From Pseudomonas bijieensis (GTDB lineage Bacteria; Pseudomonadota; Gammaproteobacteria; Pseudomonadales; Pseudomonadaceae), in assembly GCF_013347965.1 (NCBI RefSeq), contig NZ_CP048810.1, forward strand, positions 310,001 through 374,000: a DNA stretch of 64,000 nucleotides, read 5' to 3'. The notes beneath the pieces were generated by a model. It did not search any database. It was not told the origin of the DNA and was given only the letters and a program-made list of their open reading frames with translations. The translations under genes and the position numbers were made by a program. The number at the start of each line of letters is the position of its first letter. Within the stretch, counting starts at the first letter, position 1. This document shows, one piece after another, positions 33,244 to 42,752 of this stretch.

Positions 33244-35298
33244 ATGGACGAAGCCTTGCAAGCAAAAAACTCGCCCTGGCATGAAGGAGAGCTGGCGTTG
33301 CAGCGCTCCGTCGGAGCAGTCGACATGATGGCCAGTGTCGGTCAGCGGCAACTGGCGCGCACCTGGATGCCGGACCAGCATCGCGAGTTCTACACCCAAC
33401 TGCCTTTCGTAGTGCTGGGGGCCGTAGACCGGCAAGGCGATGTGTGGGCGACCCTGCGCGCGGGGCAACCGGGCTTCATGAACTCGCCCGATCCGCAGAC
33501 CCTTCACATCAACCTCGAGCCTGAGCCGAGCGACCCGGCCCAGGAGGGCATGGGCGAAGGGGATGCCATCGGGATGCTGGGCATCGAGTTACACACCCGC
33601 CGCCGCAACCGCATGAACGGTGTCGTGCGTCGTCAGCTCGAGCCAGGGCTCGAAATTTCAGTGAGCCAGGCGTATGGCAACTGCCCTCGCTACATCAACC
33701 TGCGCCAATACCATTTTGTCGACGCACAGGCCGTCGCGCCGGTTCAATTGTCTGTGTCAGACCCGCAAGTCCGGCGCCTGGTGACGGCAGCCGATTCGTT
33801 CTATATCGCCACCTATGTGGTGCGCGATGGCGAGCGGCAGGTCGATGCTTCTCATCGTGGCGGCAAGCCGGGGTTCGTGCGCATGGATGAGGACGGGTCG
33901 CTGACCATCCCGGACTTTTCCGGCAACCTGTTTTTCAACACACTGGGCAACATCCTGCTCAACCCACGGGCCGGGCTGGTGTTCGTCGATTTCCAGACGG
34001 GCGATCTGCTGCAAATGAGCGGCTCGGCGCAAGTCCTGCTGGATGACCCACAGATCAGCGCGTTCCAGGGCGCCGAGCGGCTGTTGCGCTTTACGCCGCA
34101 ACGCATCGTTTATCGCCCGGCGGCCATTGCGCTGCGCTGGAAGGATCAGGACGAGGGCGAGTCGCCCAATTCAATGATGACCGGCAGCTGGGAGCAGGCC
34201 ACCGAGCGCTTGCAGGCTGAGGCACTGCGTAGCCGCTGGCGTGCGTTGCGGGTTGCGCGGGTGGTCGATGAAAGCCCCAGCATTCGCTCGTTCTATCTGC
34301 AAGCGAGCGATGGCTTGGGTTTGGCCCGGTTCGACGCCGGGCAACATTTGCCGGTGCGGATCTTGCTGGAGGGCCAGACCATGCCAGCGATCCGGACCTA
34401 TAGCGTATCCAGCGCGCCGTCGGATGATTTCTTGCGCATCAGCGTCAAGCGCGATGGCTCGGTATCGTCCCACCTGCATGAGCGGGTGCAGGCGCTGCAC
34501 GAGATCGAAGCGCGGGCGCCCCAAGGCCATTTCACCGTCCAGGCCACCGAGCGGCGTCCGTTGGTATTGCTGGCAGCGGGGGTGGGCATCACGCCGCTGT
34601 TGTCGATGTTGCGCGAGGTGGTTTACCAGGGGCTGCGCATCAGCCGCATGCGCCCGGTCTGGCTGGTGCAAAGCGCCCGTACGGTGGCCGACCTGGCGTT
34701 TCGTGACGAAATCGACGAACTGGCCGCCCGCGCCGGCGACAAGTTGCAGGTTTTGCGCATGGTCAGCCAGCCACCCACTGAGGCCGGCGACGCCGCTGGC
34801 TACGACCTGGCCGGCAGGATCGATGTGGAACTGCTCAAGAAACTGCTGCCGCTCAATGACTACGACTTCTATCTGTGCGGGCCGGGCAGCTTTACCCAGG
34901 CGCTGTACGACGGGCTGCGCAAACTGCGCATTCCTGACGATCGCATTCACGCGGAAACCTTCGGTCCCTCCACGCTTGTACGGGATATCGAAGTCACTGT
35001 CCCGGCGCCACAGCAGGTGCCGGCCGCGAGCGAAGCGGTGAAGGTCTTGTTCGCCAGCTCCGGCAAGGAAGCGCGTTGGGAACCCGGCAGTGGGACGTTG
35101 CTCGAACTGGCCGAAGCGCGCGGTTTGAACCCGGAATTCAGTTGCCGGGGCGGTTCCTGTGGCACCTGCAAAACCCGCTTGAGCCGCGGCCAGGTGCATT
35201 ACTTGAGCATGCCGGCCGAACCGGTTGGCGAAGGTGAAGTGCTGATCTGTTGCGCGGTGCCGGCCCAAGGGAGCGAGCCGTTGGTGCTTGAGGCCTAG
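33244..35298 (+). CDS. Three-module oxidoreductase: PNPOx-like, ferredoxin reductase, 2Fe-2S
   Basis: A 684-residue fusion. Residues 40-300 resemble pyridoxamine-phosphate-oxidase-like flavin proteins (PFVVLGAVDRQGDVWATLRA; GNLFFNTLGNILLNPRAGLV). Residues 340-570 are a ferredoxin-NADP reductase (RTYSVSS for FAD, LLAAGVGITPLLSML for NAD(P)H). The C-terminus is a plant-type 2Fe-2S domain (CRGGSCGTCKTRL, plus CC near the end). Electrons would pass from NAD(P)H via flavin to the cluster. The partner and reaction of the N-terminal part are unknown. GAGGAG precedes ATG 33244. Confidence 0.9.
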   Translation: MDEALQAKNSPWHEGELALQRSVGAVDMMASVGQRQLARTWMPDQHREFYTQLPFVVLGAVDRQGDVWATLRAGQPGFMNSPDPQTLHINLEPEPSDPAQEGMGEGDAIGMLGIELHTRRRNRMNGVVRRQLEPGLEISVSQAYGNCPRYINLRQYHFVDAQAVAPVQLSVSDPQVRRLVTAADSFYIATYVVRDGERQVDASHRGGKPGFVRMDEDGSLTIPDFSGNLFFNTLGNILLNPRAGLVFVDFQTGDLLQMSGSAQVLLDDPQISAFQGAERLLRFTPQRIVYRPAAIALRWKDQDEGESPNSMMTGSWEQATERLQAEALRSRWRALRVARVVDESPSIRSFYLQASDGLGLARFDAGQHLPVRILLEGQTMPAIRTYSVSSAPSDDFLRISVKRDGSVSSHLHERVQALHEIEARAPQGHFTVQATERRPLVLLAAGVGITPLLSMLREVVYQGLRISRMRPVWLVQSARTVADLAFRDEIDELAARAGDKLQVLRMVSQPPTEAGDAAGYDLAGRIDVELLKKLLPLNDYDFYLCGPGSFTQALYDGLRKLRIPDDRIHAETFGPSTLVRDIEVTVPAPQQVPAASEAVKVLFASSGKEARWEPGSGTLLELAEARGLNPEFSCRGGSCGTCKTRLSRGQVHYLSMPAEPVGEGEVLICCAVPAQGSEPLVLEA

Positions 35299-35346
35299 TG
35301 GCCTGTGTGGCTAATTCGTGCACTCAACTTCGGCGCAGGCCACTAG
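35295..35346. terminator. Long-loop hairpin after the oxidoreductase gene
   Basis: CTAGTGGCCTG (35295-35305) and CAGGCCACTAG (35336-35346) form an 11-base stem with a 30-base loop; the left arm includes the TAG stop of the preceding gene. No T-run. Might be a weak terminator or a duplicated short sequence. Confidence 0.35.
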
Positions 35347-35482
35347 TCTGGCGAGCCGACTGTTTCACCGAGTGAAATGCTGGATTGTAAAAGCTGGTTA
35401 TTCCGCTCTGCGGCACGGGAGCAGAGGATAGCGCCATCGACGCGATCACCGCTTCGAGCCAAAAAACAACACGGAGTACGTC

Positions 35483-36112
35483 ATGTCTGAGAAAGCGATC
35501 AAACTTTATCGCCATCCGTTGTCGGGTCACGCCCATCGTGTCGAACTGATGCTCTCGCTGCTTGGCCTGCCGACCGAGCTGATATTCGTGGACTTGATGA
35601 AAGGCGAGCACAAGACCCCGGAGTTCCTCGCCATCAACAGTTTTGGCCAGGTGCCGGTGATCGATGACAACGGCACCGTCCTGGCTGACTCGAACGCGAT
35701 CCTGGTCTACCTCGCGGCCAAGTACGGCAAGGGGCAATGGCTGCCCGCCGATCCGCTGGCCCAGGCGCGGGTGCAGCGCTGGCTTTCGGTGGCGGCGGGG
35801 CAGATCAACCAGGGGCCGGCCAACGCCCGCCTGATCACCGTGTTCGGCGCCGGTTATGACGCCGAAGACGCGATCAAGCGTTCCCACGCCCTGTTGCAAG
35901 TGATGGAACGGGAGTTGGGGCAAAGCCGGTTCCTGGCCGGTGAGCAAGCGACCATCGCCGACGTTGCCGCGTACACCTATGTATCCCACGCGCCGGAAGG
36001 CAACGTCGCGCTGACCGAATACCCGAACGTCCGGGCCTGGTTGGGCAGCATCGAAGCCTTGCCGAACTTCGTCGGCATGCAGCGTACCGCCAAGGGCTTG
36101 CAGCAAGCCTGA
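35483..36112 (+). CDS. Glutathione S-transferase
   Basis: A 209-residue GST. The thioredoxin-like N-terminus has [20 protein letters not shown] with a Ser as possible glutathione-activating residue, GQVPVIDD (cis-Pro) and [10 protein letters not shown]. The helical C-terminal domain ends [14 protein letters not shown]. Stands alone with a LysR gene (36216) 103 bases downstream on the same strand that may regulate it. Role: conjugation of, or peroxidase action on, electrophiles. Confidence 0.92.
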   Translation: MSEKAIKLYRHPLSGHAHRVELMLSLLGLPTELIFVDLMKGEHKTPEFLAINSFGQVPVIDDNGTVLADSNAILVYLAAKYGKGQWLPADPLAQARVQRWLSVAAGQINQGPANARLITVFGAGYDAEDAIKRSHALLQVMERELGQSRFLAGEQATIADVAAYTYVSHAPEGNVALTEYPNVRAWLGSIEALPNFVGMQRTAKGLQQA

Positions 36113-36215
36113 TTCAAGGCATAGGAGCTTGCCGGGCAGCATCTTCCGGCAACCCCCTTGCGTTACCCGGCAACGACATTCAATTCACGTGCCCTCAACC
36201 AAGGCTGGATCGCCC

Positions 36216-37136
36216 ATGGATCGCTTTCAGGAAATGCAGATTTTCATGGCGGTTGCCGAGGAGGAGGGGTTCGCCGCTGCTGCCCGTCGACTGCGCATTT
36301 CGCCTCCGAGCGTGACGCGCGCCATTGCGGCGATGGAGGAGCGGATCGGCACCCAGCTGTTGTCTCGCACCACCCGCAATGTGCACCTGACCGAAGCGGG
36401 GCAACGCTATCTGGAAGATTGCCGGCGGATCCTCAGTGAACTCGAGGAAGCCGAGGAGGCCGCTGCCGGTAGCTACTCGATCCCCTGCGGGTATTTGACG
36501 GTCACCGCTCCGGTGCTGTTTGGCGAGTTGTACATTGCACCCTTGCTGACGGATTACCTGGATCAGTTTCCTTCGGTACACCTCAACGCCTTGTTGGTCG
36601 ACCGCGTGGTGAATATCGCCGACGAAGGCATCGACGTGGCGATACGCATCGGCCATTTGCAGGAAAACAGCCAGCACGCCATCAAGGTGGGAGAAGTGCG
36701 CCAGGTGATTTGTGGCGCCCCGGCTTACTTTCAGCGACATGGACGGCCAACGCATCCTGGCGAGTTGAGCAAGGCCAATATCGTGATGTCTTCGGCCAGT
36801 CATCTGCTGAGCCACTGGCAGTTCATGGACGAGACCAACTCGCTGAGCTTGCGCTTCGATCCACGCCTGGTGGTGACTGCGAATCAGGCGGCGATCAATA
36901 TCGCCTGCCAGGGCTGGGGCGTTACCCGAGTATTGTCCTATCAGGTGGCCCGACAGGTCGCCGATGGTGAACTGGAAGTAGTGCTCAAGGCGTTCGAGCC
37001 GCCGGCGTTGCCGATTCACGTGGTGTATCAGAAGAGCAATCGAGTGCCGGCCAAGGTGCGCACGTTCGTGGACTTTCTCAGCGATCGATTGGGCGGCGAC
37101 GTGACGCTCAAGCCTGTCGAAAGAGGCCTCGCCTGA
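36216..37136 (+). CDS. LysR-family regulator, first of a tandem pair
   Basis: A 306-residue regulator. ATG 36216 (MDRFQEMQIFMAVAEEEGF) agrees with family starts; the upstream part of the open frame is non-coding. HTH: AAAARRLRISPPSVTRAIAA. Effector domain (residues 90-300) of the CrgA-like subgroup. Its TGA shares one base with the ATG of the next LysR gene (TGATG), so the two are co-translated. Candidate target: the GST gene upstream. Confidence 0.92.
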   Translation: MDRFQEMQIFMAVAEEEGFAAAARRLRISPPSVTRAIAAMEERIGTQLLSRTTRNVHLTEAGQRYLEDCRRILSELEEAEEAAAGSYSIPCGYLTVTAPVLFGELYIAPLLTDYLDQFPSVHLNALLVDRVVNIADEGIDVAIRIGHLQENSQHAIKVGEVRQVICGAPAYFQRHGRPTHPGELSKANIVMSSASHLLSHWQFMDETNSLSLRFDPRLVVTANQAAINIACQGWGVTRVLSYQVARQVADGELEVVLKAFEPPALPIHVVYQKSNRVPAKVRTFVDFLSDRLGGDVTLKPVERGLA

Positions 37137-38047
37137 TGGCGCGTCACCACGAAATGCTGATGTTCCACGCACTGTCGCAATGCCCCAGTCTCGCCTCGGC
37201 AGCCCTGCGCCTCAACGTATCCGGACCGACCGTGATGCGCGCCGTCGCTCGGCTGGAGGCGCGACTGGGCGTGCAATTACTGTCGCGAAGCACGCGCGGG
37301 GTGGTGCTGACAGAGGCCGGGGTCGGCTTCATGGCCGATTGTTCACGTATCCTCAAGGCCATCGACGAGGCCGAGGTGTCTGCCAAGGGCTGGCATGTCC
37401 AGGCGCAGGGCAACCTGACGGTCCTGCTGCCCCTGCTGTTCAGCCGCTATATCATGGCCCCGATGCTGGCGGGCTATATGGACCAGTACCCTGATATCAA
37501 GGTATTTGCCCACTACCACGATCGTTTTCCGAACATGCATGAGGAAGGGATGGATGTGGCGGTGCTGGTGGGGCATCTACCCAGTTGTTCATTGATAGCA
37601 CGACCTGTCGGTAGCGTTCGCTCGCTTGTCTGCGCCAGTCCTGGCTACCTGGCGCTGCATGGTGAACCGGTTGTCCCGCAGGACCTGCACCACCATCGAC
37701 TGATCGCCACGCAGGCCAACCAGGATTGGGTTCAGTGGCCCTTCCAGCAAGAGGGCGAGGCCAACTCCCTCAAGGCACGCACACGACTCAACTGCGCCAC
37801 GCTACAGGCGGCTATCGACGCCGCTGCTCATGGTGCCGGGTTGATGCGCTGTTTGAGCTATCCGTTGTACGACTATCTGAGCAGTGGGCGCTTGCGCCGG
37901 GTCTTGCAGCCCTATGAGCCGCCCTCGATACCGGTTCATGTGGTCTACCGGGAAAGACGCAAGGCGCCGATGCGCGTGCGCAGTTTCGTGGACTACATCG
38001 TCGAGCACCTGCGCGAGCACCCAGCCCTGCGCGCTGATGCTTGTTGA
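37136..38047 (+). CDS. LysR-family regulator, second of a tandem pair
   Basis: A 303-residue LysR protein related to the one directly before it: HTH SAALRLNVSGPTVMRAVARL, LLSRSTRGVVLTEAG against LLSRTTRNVHLTEAG, and similar ends (IPVHVVYRERRKAPMRVRSF against LPIHVVYQKSNRVPAKVRTF). Translationally coupled through TGATG. Local duplication is the simplest origin; they might form heterodimers or tetramers. Its effector pocket region is more divergent than the DNA-binding part. Confidence 0.9.
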   Translation: MARHHEMLMFHALSQCPSLASAALRLNVSGPTVMRAVARLEARLGVQLLSRSTRGVVLTEAGVGFMADCSRILKAIDEAEVSAKGWHVQAQGNLTVLLPLLFSRYIMAPMLAGYMDQYPDIKVFAHYHDRFPNMHEEGMDVAVLVGHLPSCSLIARPVGSVRSLVCASPGYLALHGEPVVPQDLHHHRLIATQANQDWVQWPFQQEGEANSLKARTRLNCATLQAAIDAAAHGAGLMRCLSYPLYDYLSSGRLRRVLQPYEPPSIPVHVVYRERRKAPMRVRSFVDYIVEHLREHPALRADAC

Positions 38048-38050
38048 GTG

Positions 38051-38959
38051 TCAGTGGATCCCACGGCGTAAGCGTCCTGGGGCCTCACCGTAGGTTTCCT
38101 TGAATTTCTTGCTGAACGCGGCCTGGGATTGGTAGCCAACCTGTACCGCGATATCACTCAAGCCCAGATGTGAATGGCTGAGCAGGCTGAAGGCCAACTC
38201 CATTCGTACTTGCGTCAACAGCACCCACGGCGAGACGCCGGCCACCTTGATGAACGCGCGCATGAAGCTGGCCCGGGACATGCTCGCGATCTCCGCCAGG
38301 CCTTGAATGGTCCACTCGTACGCAGGGTCCGCCAGCATCGCTTGCCAGGCTCGGCCCAGACGTTTATCGCCCAGCAGGGCCAGTGAGCCGCTGTCCTGCC
38401 CGTGGCTGGCCAGGTGCGCACGCAGGATCAGGGTGAACAGGGCCTGGGACAGGACGTCGAGCAAGAAGCGCGCGCCGGGTTTATTTTCATCCGCTTCCCC
38501 GCGAAGGATCTCCACCAATGCCGGCAATGGTCCATTGGCCGGTAATGCGCCGCTGGGAATCACCAGGTACTCGGGCAAGGCGCCGAACAGCAACGAAGCC
38601 CGGTTGAAGTGAAAACCACCGCAAAGCATATCCAGCTCCGCGCTGGCACCGCCAATGCGATGAATCGGCAAAGTGCCCCCGGTCACGACCCGGGGCGAGG
38701 TCGGCGTCACCGTTTTCCCGGGGCTGTGCATGACGTGTGGGGCGCCGCGCGGCAACAACAGGATGTCACCGGCGCGCATGGGCAAGCGCTGCCCGTCGGC
38801 AAACTCGACGCGACATTCGCCGGCCAGGACGATGTGATAGGGCACCGTGCCCAGGGCTTGTTGCCCGTGATCCAGGGCCCAGTCGCCCTGGAATTGACAG
38901 CGCAGGTCCAGGCTGCCGCGAACGTTGGCCAGGCTGATGAGTTTATCGATCGCATTCAT
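38051..38959 (-). CDS. AraC-family regulator with cupin domain
   Basis: A 302-residue regulator: N-terminal cupin (YHIVLAGECRVEFADGQRLP, then GDILLLPRGAPHVMH) and AraC helix-turn-helices at the end (TIQGLAEIASMSRASFMRAF and LSDIAVQVGYQSQAAFSKKF, then APGRLRR). It ends 3 bases from the convergent LysR gene and lies divergent from the AhpD-like gene at 39070 (110 bases between), which is its likely target. Confidence 0.92.
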   Translation of the reverse strand: MNAIDKLISLANVRGSLDLRCQFQGDWALDHGQQALGTVPYHIVLAGECRVEFADGQRLPMRAGDILLLPRGAPHVMHSPGKTVTPTSPRVVTGGTLPIHRIGGASAELDMLCGGFHFNRASLLFGALPEYLVIPSGALPANGPLPALVEILRGEADENKPGARFLLDVLSQALFTLILRAHLASHGQDSGSLALLGDKRLGRAWQAMLADPAYEWTIQGLAEIASMSRASFMRAFIKVAGVSPWVLLTQVRMELAFSLLSHSHLGLSDIAVQVGYQSQAAFSKKFKETYGEAPGRLRRGIH

Positions 38960-39069
38960 TTGAGCGTTTCGCCAAAAAAACTGAGCGCATTGAGCAAACC
39001 GCAGTGGCGCCGGGGTGAAAAACTGAGGGCGTCAAAACAGTACACCCAACCCACTCAGGAGTTAATGCC

Positions 39070-39417
39070 ATGTTCAATAACTGGTCCGAATTGTTGCCCA
39101 CCATCCAGAAAGCCTTTGGCGCGCTGGGTCGCAGCAACCCGAAAATGGTCAAGGCCTATATGGCGCTAGGGGAGGCCGCCAGCGAAAACAATGTGCTCGA
39201 TGCCAAGACCCGCGAGCTGATCTCGATCGCCATCGCCGTGACCACCCGCTGCGACGGCTGTATCGCCGCCCACACGGATGCGGCGATCAAGGCCGGCGCG
39301 AGCCGTGAGGAAGTCGCAGCGGCCCTGGCAACGGCGATCTCGTTGAACGCGGGTGCTGCCTACATCTACTCGCTGCGGTCGCTTGAAGCCTATGACACGC
39401 TGAAAAAGCCGGCGTGA
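39070..39417 (+). CDS. AhpD-like carboxymuconolactone decarboxylase family protein
   Basis: A 115-residue protein with the CMD/AhpD core: ELISIAIAVTTRCDGCIAAH contains the CxxC redox pair and His of the family, followed by GASREEVAAALATAISLNAG. Members are peroxide-linked disulfide reductases. CAGGAG stands 8 bases before the ATG. Divergent from an AraC regulator and followed by a good intrinsic terminator, so a single-gene unit. Probably a stress-response thiol protein. Confidence 0.92.
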   Translation: MFNNWSELLPTIQKAFGALGRSNPKMVKAYMALGEAASENNVLDAKTRELISIAIAVTTRCDGCIAAHTDAAIKAGASREEVAAALATAISLNAGAAYIYSLRSLEAYDTLKKPA

Positions 39418-39433
39418 TTTGCACCCGATCCCC

Positions 39434-39468
39434 AGCCCTGGAGCCTGAACGGTACCAGGGCTTTTTTT
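39434..39468 (+). terminator. Intrinsic terminator of the AhpD-like gene
   Basis: AGCCCTGG (39434-39441) pairs with CCAGGGCT (39455-39462), directly followed by seven T (39462-39468). A textbook rho-independent terminator 17 bases after the stop codon. Confidence 0.85.
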
Positions 39469-39617
39469 GTGCTGTCCGCTGCGATTGTTTCAGGTGGCGC
39501 AATTGAGTCATGAGGCTGCTGGGCATTCTCTAAAAATGGTTTGCCAGTGAAACTGATCCTGAAAGTGATTGACCACTCCAGGTCGTCGCAGCGCTCTGCA
39601 CACAGCAGGAGATTCCC

Positions 39618-39848
39618 ATGAACGACGCTACTTGCACTGACAGCCTTTGGCCGGATACCTCCGTCGCGATGTACCCAGAGCACGAAAGCGGCTTCCTGTT
39701 GCCCCAATTGATGGGCGCCTTGGCAAGCGAGTCCGCCGGCCCCGTTTCGAATGGCCTGTGTCGGCGGCGCTCGAACGGCACCGTGTTGACGAAGGCTGGC
39801 GCCTTTGTGATGCGGGTGCTGATTCATCGCGCGTCATGGCGGATGTAG
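39618..39848 (+). CDS. Possible small protein, 76 residues
   Basis: ATG 39618 has a good ribosome site (CAGGAG, spacing 8) and begins MNDATCTDSLWPDTSVAMYP. The codons are of Pseudomonas type for most of its length. I recognise no family and see no membrane segment. It lies in the 490-base space between the AhpD-like gene and cynR, where nothing else is called except the terminator. It may be a real small gene or chance. Confidence 0.35.
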   Translation: MNDATCTDSLWPDTSVAMYPEHESGFLLPQLMGALASESAGPVSNGLCRRRSNGTVLTKAGAFVMRVLIHRASWRM

Positions 39849-39907
39849 ATGCATCGTGTACGCCTATACAATGCCTGGAAATGCTCAAGCTCCAGGTGGT
39901 GGTTCCG

Positions 39908-40828
39908 ATGTTGCTACGTCACTTGCGGTATCTGCTGGCGGTCGCTGACCACGGCGGCTTCACGCGCGCCGCCGAGGTGCTGCACGTCTCGCAGCCGACC
40001 CTGTCGCAACAGATTCGGCAACTGGAAGAAACCCTCGGTGTGAGTCTGTTCGACCGCACGTCTCGCACGGTCAGGCCGACGGATGCGGGCGCGGCCTATA
40101 TTGAATGTGCCCGTCGGGTGCTGGTGGAACTGGCGGCCGGAAAGCGGGCGCTGCACGACGTCAAGGACCTCTCCCGCGGCACTTTGCGGCTGGCCATGAC
40201 CCCGACGTTCATGGCTTACCTGGTCGGGCCGCTGGTGCGTGACTACAGCGCGCGATACCCGAATATCCATCTGCAGATCTTCGAGCTGTCGATGGTCGAC
40301 ATCGAGGCGGGGCTGGCCAATGACACCTTGGACATCGCCATCGCCTTCGATCAGGCCAGGCATGCCGATATCGAATCGATCCCGGCGTTCAGCGAGACAC
40401 TGGGGCTGATGGTGGGGCGCAATCACCCGTTATACGACTGCCAGGTCGCACTGACGGCTGAGGAGGTCGGGCAACTGGAATTTGCTTTGTTGACCCCCGA
40501 CTTTGCGACCCGTACGTGCATCGACGAGTACTTTGCCCGGGCCCGGATCACGCCCAGAGTGAGCATCGAGGTCAATTCGGTCAACACACTGCTGGAAGTG
40601 ATCAGGCACTCGACCGTTGCCACCATTCTTCCGGAGCCCATCGCCACCCAGGAGCGTGCACTGCACAAGCTGGCGTTGTTGGACGCGGCGCCTCGGCGTG
40701 GGGCCGCGCTGTTGCGGCGCAAGAACAACTACCACAGTGCGGCATCCGTTGCCTTCATGGACCTTATGCTGCAGTCGCCGTGCGGGCCGGCACGGCACAC
40801 GCCCGAGGATTTTCAGCCAGGGACCTGA
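39908..40828 (+). CDS. cynR: CynR-like LysR regulator of cyanate genes
   Basis: A 306-residue LysR protein starting at ATG 39908 ([20 protein letters not shown]); the open frame upstream does not belong to the family. [23 protein letters not shown]; effector domain with [20 protein letters not shown] and [13 protein letters not shown]. The identification as CynR rests on sequence type and the neighbouring cyanate genes. Unusually, it is convergent with cynS-cynT and its last 65 bases overlap the end of cynT, rather than standing divergent as in E. coli. Confidence 0.82.
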   Translation: MLLRHLRYLLAVADHGGFTRAAEVLHVSQPTLSQQIRQLEETLGVSLFDRTSRTVRPTDAGAAYIECARRVLVELAAGKRALHDVKDLSRGTLRLAMTPTFMAYLVGPLVRDYSARYPNIHLQIFELSMVDIEAGLANDTLDIAIAFDQARHADIESIPAFSETLGLMVGRNHPLYDCQVALTAEEVGQLEFALLTPDFATRTCIDEYFARARITPRVSIEVNSVNTLLEVIRHSTVATILPEPIATQERALHKLALLDAAPRRGAALLRRKNNYHSAASVAFMDLMLQSPCGPARHTPEDFQPGT

Positions 40829-41423
40829 AGCTGCGATTGTCGGCGTCCAGGGCATCGATGGATCCGGTCTCGATGTCGTAGACCCAGCCATGCAGGTTCA
40901 GCAGGCCTTTCTCCTGGGCCAGCCGCACGCTCGGGTGCGTCTGGATGTTCGCCAATTGGGCGATGACGTTTTCACGCACCATCGAACTGACTTTCGCCGC
41001 GTCATCGACGTGAGGTCGTGACCCGTTGATGACCCTGGCCGACTCGGCGTGTTGCAGCCAACCGCTTACCGCTGGCAGATGATCCATGCAAGCGCATTTG
41101 GCGACGGCCGTCATCGCGCCGCAATCGGAATGACCACAGATTACGATGTCCTTCACGCCCAGTACCGCGACGGCATATTCCACCGTGGCGGAGACGCCGC
41201 CTGGATGTGGGCTGTAGGAAGGCACGATATTACCGGCATTGCGGATCACGAACAGTTCGCCGGGCTCCTGCTGGGTCAGCAGCTCAGGCACCACGCGGCT
41301 GTCGGAGCAGGTGATGAACAAGGTGCCTGGGTGTTGCGTGGTGGCCAGGTGTTTGAACAGATCGGTCCGTTGTGGGAAGACCTCTTCCTGGAACTTCAGG
41401 AAACCTTCGATGAGCGCTTTCAT
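40764..41423 (-). CDS. cynT: Beta-class carbonic anhydrase of the cyanate locus
   Basis: A 219-residue zinc enzyme. Ligands are Cys and Asp of CSDSR (about residues 39-43) and His/Cys of GHSDCGAM (about 97-102). In cyanate breakdown it returns CO2 to bicarbonate, the co-substrate of cyanase, so that the cell is not drained of it. It follows cynS on the same strand (110-base gap), reversed from the cynT-cynS order of E. coli. The C-terminus runs into the end of convergent cynR. Confidence 0.92.
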   Translation of the reverse strand: MKALIEGFLKFQEEVFPQRTDLFKHLATTQHPGTLFITCSDSRVVPELLTQQEPGELFVIRNAGNIVPSYSPHPGGVSATVEYAVAVLGVKDIVICGHSDCGAMTAVAKCACMDHLPAVSGWLQHAESARVINGSRPHVDDAAKVSSMVRENVIAQLANIQTHPSVRLAQEKGLLNLHGWVYDIETGSIDALDADNRSFRSLAENPRACAVPARTATAA

Positions 41424-41533
41424 GATGTTCGCCTTGTAATGAAATTGGAGATGAATGAAGTGACTGGCTGCGGGGAGCAGCCAGTAGCAAGATCGTTGAG
41501 TGGTTTGGCCGCAGCCTACAGGCCAATGACCGG

Positions 41534-42001
41534 TCAGAACGGACGCAGGGGCAGGAACTTGCCGTCCAGTGTGATCACCGCGCGGGAGCCACCTTCCGGG
41601 TCCTCGACTTTCTTGATATCGAGCTTGAAGTTGATCGCGCTGATGATGCCGTCGCCGAACTGCTCATGGACCAACGCCTTGAGGGTGGTGCCGTAGATCT
41701 GGATCATTTCGTAGAAGCGATAGATCGTTGGATCGGTTGGCACACCGGCGAGGCTGCCGCGCAGGGGAATGATTTGCAGGCGGGCTACCGAGTCAGCGGT
41801 CAGGTCGAGTTTCTTGCCAATCACCTTGGCCGCGTGTTCCGGCAACGGGTGCTGGCCGAGCAGGGCTGCGGTGACGTAGGCAAGGCTCAGGCCGGTGTCG
41901 TCGGCCAGGTCCTGCCAGGACAGGTTCTTGCGCGCCTTGGCATCCAGCACTTCGGTGGTCAGGGCCAGGCTGGTGTCGTTGTAGGCGTGGGACTGTTGCA
42001 T
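41534..42001 (-). CDS. cynS: Cyanase (cyanate hydratase)
   Basis: A 155-residue protein of normal cyanase length. The N-terminal helical domain ([20 protein letters not shown]) is followed by the catalytic part with [11 protein letters not shown] (catalytic Arg and Glu) and [10 protein letters not shown] (catalytic Ser). It converts cyanate and bicarbonate to ammonia and CO2 in a homodecamer, giving cyanate detoxification and nitrogen. First gene of the cynS-cynT unit; the promoter must lie within 42002-42228. Confidence 0.96.
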   Translation of the reverse strand: MQQSHAYNDTSLALTTEVLDAKARKNLSWQDLADDTGLSLAYVTAALLGQHPLPEHAAKVIGKKLDLTADSVARLQIIPLRGSLAGVPTDPTIYRFYEMIQIYGTTLKALVHEQFGDGIISAINFKLDIKKVEDPEGGSRAVITLDGKFLPLRPF

Positions 42002-42228
42002 GGCGTAGCTCCTATCGGTTTGGGGCGGGTTGATGTCGCTTGGGTGAAGCCATCATCTGCCGCTTGAGCTATAGCGTCCAAGACCGATATGCAATGCGAT
42101 GTATTGGTGTTGCCTATGGGTTAATGCCTATGTTGTTGAGGTATAAATCTTGAAATTGTTGGCATGTACTAATCTCTTCGCAGGCACGGTAAAAGCAGTC
42201 ATTTAACCAACCAGCAGAGATACCTCAA

Positions 42229-42729
42229 ATGACGAGTCATGAAACCGTTGTCGGCAGAGCCAATGAGGCCGATCTGGATGGAATCCTGGCGCTTCAGGCC
42301 GCGAATCAAATGGCCCGCGGCGGCTCGCTTTCAGCGAGCCTACCAGAGGCCCGTGTGGTGGCGATGATGCAGGAAATGCCTTTGATTGTTGCGCGTCGCG
42401 ATGGCCGTATCACGGGTTTCTTGATGACCACCACGCGCGCGATGAATGCCGACCTGCCCATCGTACAGGCAATGTTCGCCGCTTATCAGGGCGCGCCGAA
42501 CGCCTATGTCTATGGCCCGATCTGCGTAGGCGAGGAAGAGCGTGGCAAGGGCTTGGCCCAGCGAATGTTCGCGGATCTTCGGCGGCTCGAGCCAGGGCGC
42601 GAAGGTATTCTTTTCATACGCAAAGACAATGAACCGTCGCTCCATGCGCACTTGAAAATGGGGATGAAGGAGGTTGCTTCTTTTCCCTTCAATGGCTTCG
42701 ACTTCGCTGTTTATTCGTACATTGGCTAG
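42229..42729 (+). CDS. GNAT-family N-acetyltransferase
   Basis: A 166-residue GNAT protein. The acetyl-CoA site is seen in VYGPICVGEEERGKGLAQRM, a V-x-x-x-x-R-G-x-G-type motif A, and the C-terminal HAHLKMGMKEVASF is the usual motif B region. Divergent from cynS with 227 bases between. Acceptor unknown. Confidence 0.85.
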   Translation: MTSHETVVGRANEADLDGILALQAANQMARGGSLSASLPEARVVAMMQEMPLIVARRDGRITGFLMTTTRAMNADLPIVQAMFAAYQGAPNAYVYGPICVGEEERGKGLAQRMFADLRRLEPGREGILFIRKDNEPSLHAHLKMGMKEVASFPFNGFDFAVYSYIG

Positions 42730-42752
42730 AGGGGGAAGCTGCGGATAACCGA

